A DNA stretch of 64,000 bases, taken from assembly GCA_001179505.1 (NCBI GenBank), contig CDMY01000989.1, forward strand, positions 1-64,000, written 5' to 3'. Below, in pieces: positions 1-11,238 of the stretch. The DNA comes from Vitrella brassicaformis (lineage: Eukaryota > Sar > Vitrellaceae). A program made the position numbers and the translations under genes. Positions within the stretch are counted from its first letter, which is position 1. Each line of letters begins with the position of its first letter. Below the pieces are notes generated by a model. The model did no database searches and was not told the DNA's origin. It was given only the letters and a program-made list of their open reading frames with translations.

Positions 1-144
1 ACAGAAGAACGTCAGATGGGGGGGCGGAGTGCCAGCCGAAGGGGCAAAAGCCACAGCTCCTCCGGGAGGCATGGGCTGCCCTGATTTTCTATGCCTCCTG
101 TTCGTTTCGCGTAAGCCCTAAACCGGCGGACTTGCGCCGGTGCG

Positions 145-1351
145 ATGACGACTCGTCATCGATATCCGCGCCTGACAGATGCAGAAGGGCCCAAGCAGAT
201 CCCGAAAGCTGTATTCATCGTAAGTAGATAGAGTAGCTGCACAACACACCAGCACACCCATTCCCATACGTGTGTTTGTGTGTGTATGTGGTGGCTGCAG
301 GAGGACGTTGAGGATTACATCGGGCCTGCCAACCCACTAGAGGTGCACCGGAACCTTAATGAACTGCTGCAGTAAGTCAGAAGGCACACAACACGTGCAG
401 GAAGATGACCGCCAGACAGACACACGCCGCCCTCGCATGTGTGTGCGCGTGGCAATGTTTGTGTGTCGCGGCTGTGCGCAGGAAGTATCGATTCATGGAG
501 GAGGAGTTCGGCAAGAAGCAGCGGGCGCTGCAGGAGAAGCTGCCCGAGATCAAGGAGGCCATCACAGTCATCAAATTCCTCAAAGACAGAAGAGTCAGTC
601 AGTATGTCTGAGGTCGACACAGGAATGAACGTCGTGCATGGTCGGTGCTTTTGGTTGTGTGTGTATGTGTGCGTGTGCGTGTGTTGTGCAGGGTCATGAT
701 GAGCCGCTGGAGACCCACTATCAGCTGGCCGACTGCATCTACGCGGAGGCCAGTGTGCCGCCCACTGAAACGGTCTGCCTCTGGCTCGGGGTAAGCAGCG
801 GAGGGAGGGAGTCAGTCAGTCAACACCACGCCACACCGCCACCCCGCCCGCCCCTGCTGTCTTTATTCCTTCCTTTCTCTCTCTCTGTCGATGTGGATGC
901 GGTGCGCCGGTTGACTCGACCCATTCTGGATTGATCAACAAAGGCGAATGTGATGTTGGAGTACCCCTTGGACGATGCTTTGGCTCTGCTCGAACAGAAT
1001 CTCAACACCGCCGCGGCCAGCCTCAAAGACCTGGTGCGTGTGCATCCAAGTCACTCATCTGTTGACCGACCGACTGATCCACCCACGCGCACACTGTGTG
1101 TGTCAGGGTGATGATTTGGATTTTCTGCGTGACCAGCGGACGACGACTGAGGTGAATGTGGCCCGTGTGCACAACCATATGGTGCACATCAAGGCCAAAG
1201 TCCTCGCCCAGGCGCAGACACAGGCGCAGAGCACCAGAGCAGAAGCCACAGGTACGTGTGCGCGACACCCGGGCTGTGGTGTGTGTATGTGTGTGTGTGT
1301 ATGTGTGTGTGTGTGTGTGTGTGTCTGTGTGCAGACGGAGCCAACAACTAG
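145..1351 (+). CDS. PFDN3: Prefoldin subunit 3 (VBP1 family)
   Basis: Seven predicted exons (145-219, 301-371, 482-593, 692-790, 944-1033, 1107-1251, 1335-1351) join in phase to about 202 residues, the usual length for this subunit. The product is an alpha-class subunit of the hexameric prefoldin co-chaperone, which hands unfolded actin and tubulin to the CCT chaperonin in the cytosol. Family signatures seen: IPKAVFIEDVEDYI near the N-terminus, YRFMEEEF at the start of the first coiled coil, ASVPPTETVCLWLGANVMLE across the beta hairpin, and DLDFLRDQRTTTEVNVARVH in the second helix. All introns have GT..AG ends and the phases agree. The start at 145 is the first ATG in frame; an additional upstream exon beyond the window edge cannot be excluded. 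Confidence 0.93.
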
Positions 1352-1758
1352 AGGAGCCGATTAGTGGAGTCTGAAAGAGTTTCATGCTCTGTGAGTGTGT
1401 GGTCGTGATACCGTCGGTGATCACGCATGGTGCTGTGCTGTGCTGCGGTCTGTCTGTCTGTATATAGCTCTATACAGCTCTCCAGCTAGCTAGCTAGCTA
1501 GCTGGTCAGGTGTGCGTATGTGTCAGACAAAATATGCAATTGAGGATGGGTGACACACATACACACGTGCCTCCGTGCCTTTCATCAAACATACATGTAT
1601 CTCACGCCCCAAGTAAGGCCCAACAAGCCTTTCTTGCGTCATTCATAGAGATTATCTATACACGCAGAGGTCCGGTCCGCCATTCCATCCGTCAGTCAAT
1701 ACATGTACGCATCCATCCCGGAACGAAACACAAACCAAGGTCCGTCCGGTCGGTCAGG
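1352..1758. other. Intergenic gap between convergent genes
   Basis: No coding exon seen. It holds the 3' flanks of two converging genes, a short TAGC-type microsatellite near 1485-1504 and short CTGT runs. Confidence 0.6.
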
Positions 1759-3943
1759 TCATCTGCGCACACTAAGAGTCGACCCTGCCCACTGATACCG
1801 CCCACTCGACGCATGAGCAGCAGTAGCATGATGGTGAGCAGGCGGCCGGGGCCAGAGAGCACCGCCCCTCTGGCCGCTCTCCACAGATCCCTCAGCAGCT
1901 GCAGATGCGGGGTATGAGGGGTACACGGCCCTCAGCCCCGTGTGTCGCTGGTAAGAGGGGCTGTCGGACAGCTTGGCTGATGAAGGGGGAGGGGATTGCG
2001 GCACGGGGCCCGTGCCGCTACCTCGAATCAGCTCTGCCATCGAATTGCCCTCGTAAGCCTGATTGATACAAAGCGCAGCAGCACAAACGCGCACACACAA
2101 ATATTGAGAGACACTGTGTCTGATTGCAATGATGTGGTTATGTCTGCTTACTCACCCGGATAGGCGCCTGGCTCCTGGGGAAACGCACCTGCCCTGCGGA
2201 TGGCAGGGGGTAGGACGATGCCGCCGTCCCGAGCCTTCTGCTGCCGGTCCTGCCCTCCTCACCATCACGATTATTGAGCCGAGTGCCCCGCACATGATCA
2301 CCCTCACACCCACCTGCACCACTACACGAAGACGGACACGTGTCCAGCCGGCTCCGCCACAGGTGGCCGCCCCCAGGCTCCCCCGCCCCCCCGCCTGGCC
2401 ACCATGACGAGCCCGGATGCGGCTTGCGATCAGGATGGGTCGGCAGGTGTCGTGAAGACGGCGAATGAGACATGGCCTTGCGCGAATGGCCGTCACATGA
2501 CACGGCTGGCGGCTGAGGCGGGAGGGGTGGGGGCGTAGTGGTGAGGGGGATGTGGCGGGCGGGAGAGGGAGAAAAGCTCGTCTGCGTGTCCCTATTGCAG
2601 CGGCTGTGGTGGTGGAGGTTAGAGGGGTTCCCTGCTGACGCTGCCCCACTCCCGTCAAAAGAGAAGGGGTTAGATGGGCGGGGTGCCGATGGCTGCTGGG
2701 GCTGCTCGGCAGCACCCTGATAGTGCCGCTGGTCACCAGAGGCTGTCAACCGACGGGCCTGTCGAGATGCGGGCGGTGTGCTGTTCCCTAGTGGAGCGTC
2801 ATGGAAGTAGCGATGGTACACCACAAAGTTGTTTCCCTGACGGACACACAGCACAGCACAGCGAGCAGCAAGGAACAGACTGACAATGCGAAAAGGGGAT
2901 GTGTCGTGTCGGCCCTTCCTTCCTTTGTGTGCCCCGGCCCGCACCTGTTGCGTGTATTGCCTGAGGCCATAGTGGCGCGCGAGAAAGTTGATCAGCTTCG
3001 GGGAGGGCCGGTCGTACCTAAACACACAGCCGCACAATTAAGTATGCACAGGGCTGCGTGGGTCCGTGCAGTGCACCGCCCCCATATGCATGTGTTTGCC
3101 CACGCACTTACGCTAATTTGGCAGGGGCGTGGCTCTCCTCCCTCAACATATGGTCGAACAGCGCCTGCACGCAAACATTAACCATCCATCCATCCATAAA
3201 TCCATCCATCCATCCCAGAGCCCTTTCCCCCACTGCACTGGCCGCCCACCTTGCCATGGCCACTTCTCTGGCAACTCTCATGCACATAGAAATCTGACCT
3301 CTCACACCACACGAACCGAACCAACAACAGGCATAGGCATGGATGCAATCAATGCACTTACGTGACCTCTCCCGAACACCCACCCATCAGCTCCACTCCA
3401 CTCACCCAGCACGCAGAGCGGCTCCATCTCCCGCATGTTGCCCAGAGGGTCACGAATGAAGAGCTTCTTCCTTCCTACCTGCATGCCATTGGCTGAGTGA
3501 GTGCATCCATCTCTCCGTGTGGTGTGTGGTGAGGTCAGCTCCCGGCTAGCCTTACTTTGATGAACCCGAGTGCCCTGTTGGCCTCGACTTTGCAGTACAT
3601 TCGCGTGTCGGTGCTGAGCATCTTGACGTACGACGTTATCGGCACCTTGAGCCCCTGAGCCCTCGCGGACGCCTCACCCAACCTGTCGACGACGCTACGC
3701 ACATGGTCCTCTGACACCAAGAGCACACACCACAAGCCACTAGATGGTGGAGATGCAACGACCGGTGTGCTTTGCCTTCTCACGTCGGTCATCGGTGTGC
3801 TGCTGCGGGGCGTATGAGCTTCCGAAGCCGTAGAGAGCGGCTGCACGCTGGTGTTGGAGCTTCAGCAGGCCCTCCCTATCAATGCACACAATGCCCTGCA
3901 TCCGGACGCCCACAGCCAGGCGCACATCAAAAGGAAACTCCAT
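1759..3943 (-). CDS. ATAT1: Alpha-tubulin N-acetyltransferase (MEC-17/ATAT1)
   Basis: Eight predicted exons (3943-3784, 3710-3556, 3478-3406, 3293-3250, 3164-3112, 3017-2945, 2836-2156, 2058-1759) give about 512 residues. The first 190 or so are the GNAT-fold catalytic domain that acetylates Lys40 of alpha-tubulin inside stable axonemal microtubules. It begins MEFPFDV like the human protein. VDRLGEASARAQGL, ALGFIKVGRKKLFIRD, EPLCVLDFYVHESCQ and YDRPSPKLINFLARHYGL line up with ATAT1. The catalytic-site Cys (in EPLC) and Asp (in YDRPS) are kept, as is the acetyl-CoA loop QRSGHGK. The C-terminal 320 residues are Ser/Pro/Gly/Arg-rich, look disordered and have no family match I can name. Phases agree at every junction. 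A tubulin acetyltransferase implies cilia or other stable microtubule arrays. Confidence 0.93.
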
Positions 3944-4402
3944 CTTCTACCCGCCTCATCGCAATACCTTTTCCGGGCGATCGCCGTTCTCTTGTGTGGG
4001 GATGTTTTCCATTGTCTGGGCCATTCAGCCCGTTCTATGGCTCCAGTAAGCGTCACCCTACCATGACGAGACGGAAAACGGGAAAGTTTGCCACACAGAA
4101 GCCACACCAACATCATGTTCATTAGGTGAGCAGCATGACCAACCATATGTTGCCAAATGGACTGAAAAACGTCGGGCCACAGTCGGTGTACGTGTGTATG
4201 CATTGGGATAGACTTCCTCCTCCCCCTTTTGCATACGAACTCACGATAATGGCACAGCACGGCACTAAGGGCATTAGGAGCGAGCATGGAAGAACGACAT
4301 CAAGCTACACACATCGGGGCCGGGCTGTACAGCGGGTGCCTATGCTAATATCGACACGCACCGCTCATACTCACTCACTCATCACTCACTCAGTCACTGA
4401 CG
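3944..4402. other. Intergenic gap, upstream of the acetyltransferase
   Basis: No supported exon. It lies between the 5' end of the tubulin acetyltransferase and the 3' end of the amylase-like gene (both minus strand) and should hold the acetyltransferase promoter. No recognisable TATA box or other element was identified. Confidence 0.5.
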
Positions 4403-6451
4403 TCATGTCAGCCTTAATCGATATTCAAACAGCGCCCACACGACGCACAAAGCCGCAACAGAGAGCCACGCTATGCCTCTCCCTGCCTCCCCGCTCGTGT
4501 GCCCTCCCTCTCCCTCCCCCGCCCTGATGGCGTGCAGGTGCTCCTCGACCTCCTCTATGAGCTGTGGCTGCTCCCCATCGCCGTTCCGCGGCACCAGCAC
4601 CATCGGCCACCCGCCCTCACTCCTGAACGTCAGGCCGTCCTGTGTGACATTGTAGCACAGAGGCACGTCGGGTGACGCGGCGGGGCCGTCTGGCTGGGGT
4701 GTGCTGGCGTCCTCGGCCCAGAGGCGGGCGAGCAGGTTGCAGGCCTGCCCGCCTGCTTGGTATTCGATCGGTAGCGTGGAGAGGGGGAGGTTTTGGGTGA
4801 AGACCCCGAACTTGCCCACATTGCTCGTCATGACGAGAGTAGTGCCGCGCGCAAAGACATACACGTGGTCGTCGACCTGATGACAGACGAGGCAAGCAAA
4901 TAGACGCACACACATGATGCACTCGAGAGCGTCTGTGTGTGCCTTCTTTCAACGCACCCATATCTCTTCCTGTGGTCCGTCGAAGACCCCAGCGTGTCTG
5001 AGGGAGTTCATGGTCTTGATGAGCCTGAAGAGGGGATGCTCTGTGCTGTAGCCAAGGCGCCAGAGGGGCTTGCGGTTGTGCTCGTCAGTCCACTCCTCCC
5101 CATCTACCTCGGGGCTCGCATCTACACACACACGCCTCCATGGTTTCTCTCCTGGTCTATGTCCGAGCGTACCGTCGCCTTGTTCAGTGCCGTAATAGAT
5201 AAAAGGGATCCCTTCGGTCGAGAGGACGAAGGTCAGCGCGCTTTTGTAGAGCTGCACATCCTTTTGAGACCGCAGGAAGCGGGGCAAATCGTGGGAATCG
5301 ACGAACACGCCTAATCCTCGCGGATCCCTGCACACACAGACAGGGAATGTGGGCATGACAGTGGGCGGGCTGCTCACTTAATGTTCCGCTTGACGTCATT
5401 GAGCGTCCCGCTGATTTTCCACATAGACCCCCGATCCACAAACACGTCGCGCAGCGCGAAATACAGAGGGTAGTTGAAGAGACCGTCGAGAGCCGTGCCG
5501 CCCGTTTTGCGGTCGTACTGGTAGGGCGCCACATCGGCGGCCTTTTGGCTGAGGACCTCGCCGATGGCGTATGTGTCCTCACCAATGGCCGCACTCAGCT
5601 CCTGCCAGAAGGCTATCGGCATGTGCTTGACGGCGTCAAGGCGAAGACCGTCGAAGCCCCACTTACTGGAGAGACCTGCTGTCCACTGATGGGCACACAC
5701 ACGACCGATGCACACGAGGAAGACAGATGGCTGTGTTGTGTGAGTTACGTTGATGAGGAATTCTCTGACGAATGGTATGGACTCGTTGAGGTCGGGCAGC
5801 TTCCACAGCCAACAAACCTCGTTGGAGGTCTCATTCTCAAAGTCCATCGGGCAGTAGGGGTGGTAGTACTTGGGCGAGTTGAACGGCACCACCTGCGTCC
5901 AGTTCATGGGCTCGGGAACATCAGTATTCGGACCCGCATTGTTGACCACTGATCAAGGAAGCCGCCCAATGGCACACACGACACACAGCCAGCATCATGT
6001 GTGCGTGTGTGTGTGTGTGTCCTCCCTCACCAACATCGACCATCACCCAAATGTCTGACTGGTGCGCCTTCGCCACCAGCTTCCTCAGGTCCTTCGCAGT
6101 GCCCAGCCGGTCGTTAAGGGACGTCCAGTCGAGAGGATGGTAGCCGTGATAGCCGCACGGCAGGTTCTTCATGATGGGCGAGATGTAGATGGCGTTGAAC
6201 TCCATCCCCTTTATGTACGGCAGGTTGTTGGCCAGCGCCTCCCACGTGCCGCCACAGACGTTGCCGCCCGTGCAGTTGCCGATGCCGCACGTGTCCTCGA
6301 AGGAGGCGAACCGGTCCACTATCAGCTGATAGACCACTCGACGTGAGCTGATCCATTCTGCCGGAGATTTGGCCTCGCACGCCAGGGCCAAGAGCCACGC
6401 CACCAGCACCTGCAGCGACGGCCCTGTCCTCGTGCTGACAGAAAGCAGCAT
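4403..6451 (-). CDS. Secreted or surface-anchored GH13 alpha-amylase-like enzyme
   Basis: Five predicted exons (6451-6031, 5948-5749, 5685-5378, 5327-4958, 4876-4403) give about 590 residues. The closest pattern I can recall is the fungal Taka-amylase type (GH13_1), which acts on alpha-1,4-glucans. Residues 1-25 resemble a signal peptide. RVVYQLIVDRFA opens the barrel. Region II GFDGLRLDAVKH holds the nucleophile Asp, region III AIGEVL the acid/base Glu, and region IV FVDSHDLPRF the transition-state Asp. Region I reads DVVVNNAG, so the usual His (DVVxNH) is Asn. The C-terminus is a hydrophobic stretch (IAWLSVAALCVVWALF) followed by a short basic tail, which suggests a membrane or GPI-type anchor. 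The start at 6451 is chosen because it begins the signal peptide. Hydrolase or glucanotransferase activity cannot be told from sequence alone. Confidence 0.88.
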
Positions 6452-6962
6452 CGATGTAACTTTTTTGCCCTTCGCCCGTTGAGTCGACGCGTCCGGCCAG
6501 GCCTCTGATATCGTACTATTATTTCGTCCATGGGGCCGTGGCGAGACTGGCCAGTCGTGTACGCTGGCATGTGAATGTATCCGTCTTTGTGCGATGCGTC
6601 TGCGGTGAGGCAATCAGTTCAATCGCTGCAGCCATGCAGCTGGCAATGCAGAGCGAGCGAACTAGTGCACAGGCACACTCAGCTTTCGATTCTCTTGCCG
6701 CCACGTCCGGTTCTCTCTGACATGAATCTGTACAAGTCCAGCGCACAGGCAATCACGCACTAGCCATGCAGCGCCCCCACGCCAGCCACGCCAATGATGG
6801 GACCATCCCCTCCATTGTGGCAGCTCCCTCTGCAGCTCATTCGTTCTACACATCAGCTATCGGTGGGCCGACCTGGCGGACAACGATGCACCCAACACAC
6901 ACCACCGGCAGTGGAGATACGCGCGCATGCAAGGTGGCCAAACCGTACCTTGTCGTTGTCTT
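6452..6962. other. Intergenic gap
   Basis: No exon supported on either strand. It should hold the amylase-like gene promoter (next to 6451) and the 3' end of the F-box-like gene. Confidence 0.5.
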
Positions 6963-9123
6963 TTAGGTGTCAAGCGGCTTGAGAGTGAGTCGATCCCACT
7001 GTTCCCCCCGGCCCCACTCGACGTCGAAGCGCCCGTCCAGCCCTTCGATGGTGTCGCCGTGCGTCCGCTCCTCCACCAGCCGCTTGAAGGAATGCTCTCC
7101 AGCTGGCCACAGCGCGAACTGAAGCCGCTTGAGGCCACGGATCTTGAGCAGCGACTTGATGCACGCAATGCTGAACTCGCCAGCAGCGCCGCCATCGCCG
7201 TCGCCCAAATCCTGAGGTACTGCACTCATACAGACAGACAGACAGCATATAAGCAGCCTCGGAAGCTGATGCAGCCGATTGCTTCCAGCTCACCTTTGAC
7301 GGCAATAACCAGCCGTTTGATGGTCGGCAGCTGGTCCGCTATGTCACCCCACGAGAGCCCCCCTTCCCCCACACCCGTCACCCGGCCGGCATCGAAATAG
7401 TCCAGGTCCCTCTCCCCGCCCACCGCCTGCACCACCCCCACCGCATCTGCATGAGTCGGGCAGGTCCCCCACAGATCGATGCTCTTCACGACGGGCATCT
7501 TGGCCAGCAGCCTGCGGCTAATCGCACACCCCTTGCTGCTGTGGCTCCGGAGGCGCGATGCGGCGGGGAATGCGTTGTGTGGCATGCTCTCCAACACAAC
7601 GGGGTCGAGCTCAGCGTCAGCGGCAGGCTCCAAGTCGTGCGGCGCCGTGACAGTCACTCCCTTGGCGTTGGGGAACGTCAGGCACTGTGCGAGGACGCTC
7701 GCAGCCGTGCTAGGCGCGTGGAGAGGGGCGGTGAGATGGCGGGGACGGATGGTGAAGTAGGCAACTTGTGATGCGGCTGCCAGCTGCTGGATCTGCTTCT
7801 GCACGAAGAATGAGGGGGCGGGAAGGGTGGGGACGTCGCCCAGAAGGCCAAGGTCGAAACTGTCGATGCCGGCCTTGATGCCGACGGGGATGTCGGGCCT
7901 CACGCACACGGCACGGGTGAAGGTCTCGATGGCCAAGAGGGTCTCAAAGATGCGGCTGTCGATAAGATGAAACTGCACCTTGACGCTGAGCTTCTTGATG
8001 GAGCGACAGCCACGATCAACAAGAACGGCCTGCACAGAGATACACGCACATACCATGCAAGCTCTCGCCCACTCCTCTGTCTTGTGCATCTCGAATGCTT
8101 CGTCGCATACCTGAAGGCGCGTTAAATCCTCAGCGCTACCACTCAACATTCTGAGGGTCCCAATGTCTTCCAGCTGCGCCAAGGGGCCCGGCTGGCCAGC
8201 AGCTGCCACCGGGATGAACCTCAGCGAGTCAGCCATGACGTCAGTATCGCACTCCACGTGCAGCTCCTTGAGGCTCCGCGACGTGCACACCAGCTCCCCC
8301 AACACCTTCGGCCACACCGTCCCGTCTGTCTGCACCCTCTCGAGAGACGGCAGCCGCCAATGCCGCCCGCGGCCGAGGCAGGAGAGCTCGTCTCCGCCGG
8401 TGAGGGATGTGATGGATGTGAGGGACATGAGGGTGGGAGGCGGGTCGAGGGAAGGGGGAAGGGCCGCCGACTGCTGTCTGGCGGCTTTGATGCCGCGATA
8501 CTCATTCTCGGCGACGGCTGTGTTTCATTCGCTGCTACTGAACTCGAGCGACTTCAAGGTGCTCCGCGCCTGCTGCCCGGTTGCTGCCGCCGCTGCGGCT
8601 CTCTGTCCCTCAATGTGCCCCTCCACTAGTGCTGTGGCGATCTTGCGGCCATCAGGAGTCCCACTTGGGAAGCGGAGGCCAGTGGGATACTTGACGACAA
8701 TGGATCTGAGACGTGTGAGCCGCCGGCCCCACTCGAAGGCATCACCGAAGGACAGACCGCACCAGAAGCGCCGCTCGGCCGTGTCGTAGGCGTTCATCAC
8801 CAGATGGGTGATCTGGGAGCCGACGGGGCGCCACAGCCGCTGCGGCAGCGCCGCCACCCAATGAAGCGACAGGAACGAGAAGACGTAGGCAACGACAACA
8901 GGCTGAGTGCCAACACACACCACACAGAGAGAGAGAGAGAGAGAGAGGAAACAATGAGGACGTGTGTATGCTTGCCGATGGTTCTGTTGGTGCATACAAT
9001 TTGGCTGAAGCGCTGTGCAAAGGCCTCCAGATCTATGCGGTGCGTGACTTTCGACGGCGCCACCTGCTGCTGCTGCTGCAGCTGCTGTTGGCCCTCCAAG
9101 TCGTTCCCCTCTCCCTCGGCCAT
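6963..9123 (-). CDS. F-box/LRR-like protein, model broken by an in-frame stop
   Basis: Predicted exons are 9123-8998, 8902-8111, 8029-7294 and 7219-6963 (about 630 codons). The N-terminus is short and Gln-rich. A hydrophobic F-box-like segment follows (VVAYVFSFLSLHWVAALPQR), then long stretches of irregular leucine-rich, LRR-like sequence such as LTRLRSIVVKYPTGLRF and LLKIRGLKRLQFALWP. It may be a substrate adaptor of an SCF-type ubiquitin ligase, but only the repeat-like texture supports that. Within exon 2 a TGA at 8527-8525 interrupts the frame, and the same frame stays open on both sides. Either it is a real nonsense mutation, or a 21-base intron (8538-8518, GTAG..ACAG) removes it. ATG at 9123 is preferred because the upstream in-frame codon at 9156 is GTG. 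Family membership is uncertain. Confidence 0.55.
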
Positions 9124-9644
9124 CCGCCTCCGCCGCTTGGATGCCGACTCACTCACATCTGTTGTCTATCTACCAAACATGCGTCGCCTGCCGACAGCGG
9201 TGCCGAGCCGGATTTCAACCAACTGCGACGGGGTGGTTGGTTGGTTGGTCAGTGTGTTTAACGACTCGTGGGGTGAGCTCCGGCCAGACGAACAGGGTGT
9301 TGGGTTCAACCCTAACCCTGAACCCTCGCGCGGCGAGCATCGAGTGATTTGCTTGAGTCCCTCATACATATGTCCGACATACGTTGTATCCATCGCTCCA
9401 TCCACCCGTCCATGCAGCGCAGCGTCCGCCAATCCAATCGGCCTATCCACAAGTATGCACGGACGACGCCACAGAGCTTAGCCTACATACATGTGTGTCC
9501 AACACTGCCTGCCTGCCTACCTGCCTTACTGCTTGCCTGCCTGTCTGCCTGACTGCACATGAGCGTCGTACACCGGCAGGATACACCGGCAGGAAACACA
9601 CAACCTGATGCACCTCTGCCTGACTGACTACATATCACTACTCG
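9124..9644. repeat. Intergenic gap with CCTG-type low-complexity repeat
   Basis: No gene supported. About 9506-9552 is an imperfect CTGCCTGC/CTGT array, and CCATC repeats lie at about 9390-9420. A short telomere-like CCCTAACCCT at about 9308 is too short to mean anything. Confidence 0.6.
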
Positions 9645-10759
9645 TCAAGCGGCGGCCGGCCGTCTGCTCAGCACCAGGCAGAACTCGCCCCTCGGCGGCC
9701 CCTCAGCACGCTCCAGCTTGTGGACAGCCTCCTTCAGCGGCATGACATAGTGCTCCTCGTAGATCTTGCTCAGTTCCCGACACACACACAGCTCCACACA
9801 TCCCCATCCCCTCCCCCCAGCACGCTCGGCCTCTGCATCCCTCAGCTCCCGCAGAGTGGCGAGCAGCCGGGCGGGCGACTCGTACAGCACCACACGCCTA
9901 CCCTTGTCAATCAGCTCACGCATCACCTCCTGGATAGCTTGCCGCCGCCCCCTTTTCACCGGGAGAAAACCGAAGAAGACGACACCCGATGACGATGAAT
10001 GGCCGGTCGGGGGGTGTGGGCGTGCTTGTGGGCGGCAAAGGGCAGCCGATGCCGTGAGGGCCGCGGCCAGCGCGGACGCGCCAGGGACAGGGCTGCACGG
10101 GGGGGCCGGGGGCGACGCAAACCACTCTTTGCCATAGGATATCCCCATCTGCTCAACCTCTCGGTGCCTTTCCCAGGCCACAGCCGCCAGCTCGCCACCT
10201 GGATCAGAGATGCCAGGAGTGCCGGCATCGCTCACGACAGACACACCCAGAGATGGCCGCGAGAGAGGCGGATCAACAGAAGCATAAGCATGTGATAATG
10301 GTGGTGGTGAGGACACCGAGCGCATGATCTGCGGGATCCTCGTTCGCCAGTTGTGTTCGAACAACAAGGTCAGGGGCCGCTGGGTCAGGTTGTAGGCGGA
10401 CAGGAGGGCGCGAGACCGCCGCGTGTCCTCTGCAGCCGTCAGGTGTGTCGAGTTCAACACGGCCACACCCCGGACAGTCATATCCTGCAGGAAAAAGGCA
10501 GGCAGGGGATGAGTTCACCTGGTCCAGTCAAAGCTTGGCGTGGCGTTGGTCGATTTGTGCTCGCTTCACTTGCCTGAAGGTTTCCAATGGGCGTCGCGAC
10601 ATACCACAGGCGAGGCGCGGGGAAGACGGACGGCTCTGCTGGAGGCTGCTCTGATGACCGTGACATCCTTCGGCGTCCCCGGATCTGCTTTGACAACAGC
10701 AGGAACCCATCTACAGAAGCTCCAAAGGCCATAAGCAGCGGGAAAGAAGCCCCAATCAT
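9645..10759 (-). CDS. rsmI: 16S rRNA 2'-O-methyltransferase, RsmI family, probably organellar
   Basis: Two exons (10759-10574 and 10484-9645) give about 341 residues, against about 286 in bacteria. The family methylates the ribose of C1402 of small-subunit rRNA using S-adenosylmethionine. Hallmarks seen: YVATPIGNLQDMTVRGVAVL at the start of the SPOUT-like tetrapyrrole-methylase fold, LTAAEDTRRSRALLSAYNL, the signature VVSDAGTPGISDPG, and VPGASALAAALTASA. LYESPARLLATLREL follows near the C-terminus. The N-terminal extension of about 45 residues is hydrophobic then Arg-rich and could be a plastid or mitochondrial targeting sequence, which fits a bacterial-type enzyme in a nucleus. The single intron has a GC donor (CAG|GCAAGT) with a TGCAG acceptor. 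Start codons of this gene and the channel gene are 182 bases apart on opposite strands. Confidence 0.92.
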
Positions 10760-10941
10760 GAGTTTCGGAAACCCAACCCTGCGAACCCTGCGAGCTTAGC
10801 TGAAGGGAGGCCAGAGTGCTTCACACAGGATGCAGAACATGGAGCAGTCGAGCGATCTCTGAGAAGCCCCCCAGCCGTCAGTCTTTCTGTCCAAGGAAAA
10901 CCATAGCCATCTGCATCCCCCGTAGGCGACGAGGAAAAGCA
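10760..10941. promoter_or_regulatory. Short bidirectional promoter region
   Basis: These 182 bases separate the divergent start codons of the RsmI and polycystin-2-like genes, so both promoters and 5' UTRs must lie here or overlap the coding ends. No specific element was recognised. Confidence 0.45.
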
Positions 10942-11197
10942 ATGGCGGAGGTGAACTTGAGCGACGATGAAGGGGAGCTGACCATCAGCCAGCTGCAGCA
11001 CAAGGTGCGGGCTTTGCAAAGCGACCGGCACAAGAGACGGGAGTTCGCCGAGCGGTTGCAAGAAAAGATGAAGGCCCTCAACTCAGAGCTGGCGGCGAGG
11101 AGGGAGCAGGTGGACACACTCAATGAGATGCTCAGCTTCGAACGGAGGCGCGGACACGACGAGGTAATTAAAGCAACCGTCGGTCCGCCCGCACACA

Positions 11198-11238
<41 letters not shown>

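Noticed and set aside
8797-9156. Start at 9156 for the F-box-like gene and at 34005 for the disordered ORF
   Set aside because: Those codons are GTG; the first ATG codons are 9123 and 33969.
9300-9330. Telomere-like CCCTAACCCT
   Set aside because: Only about two units, in ordinary intergenic DNA, without an array.
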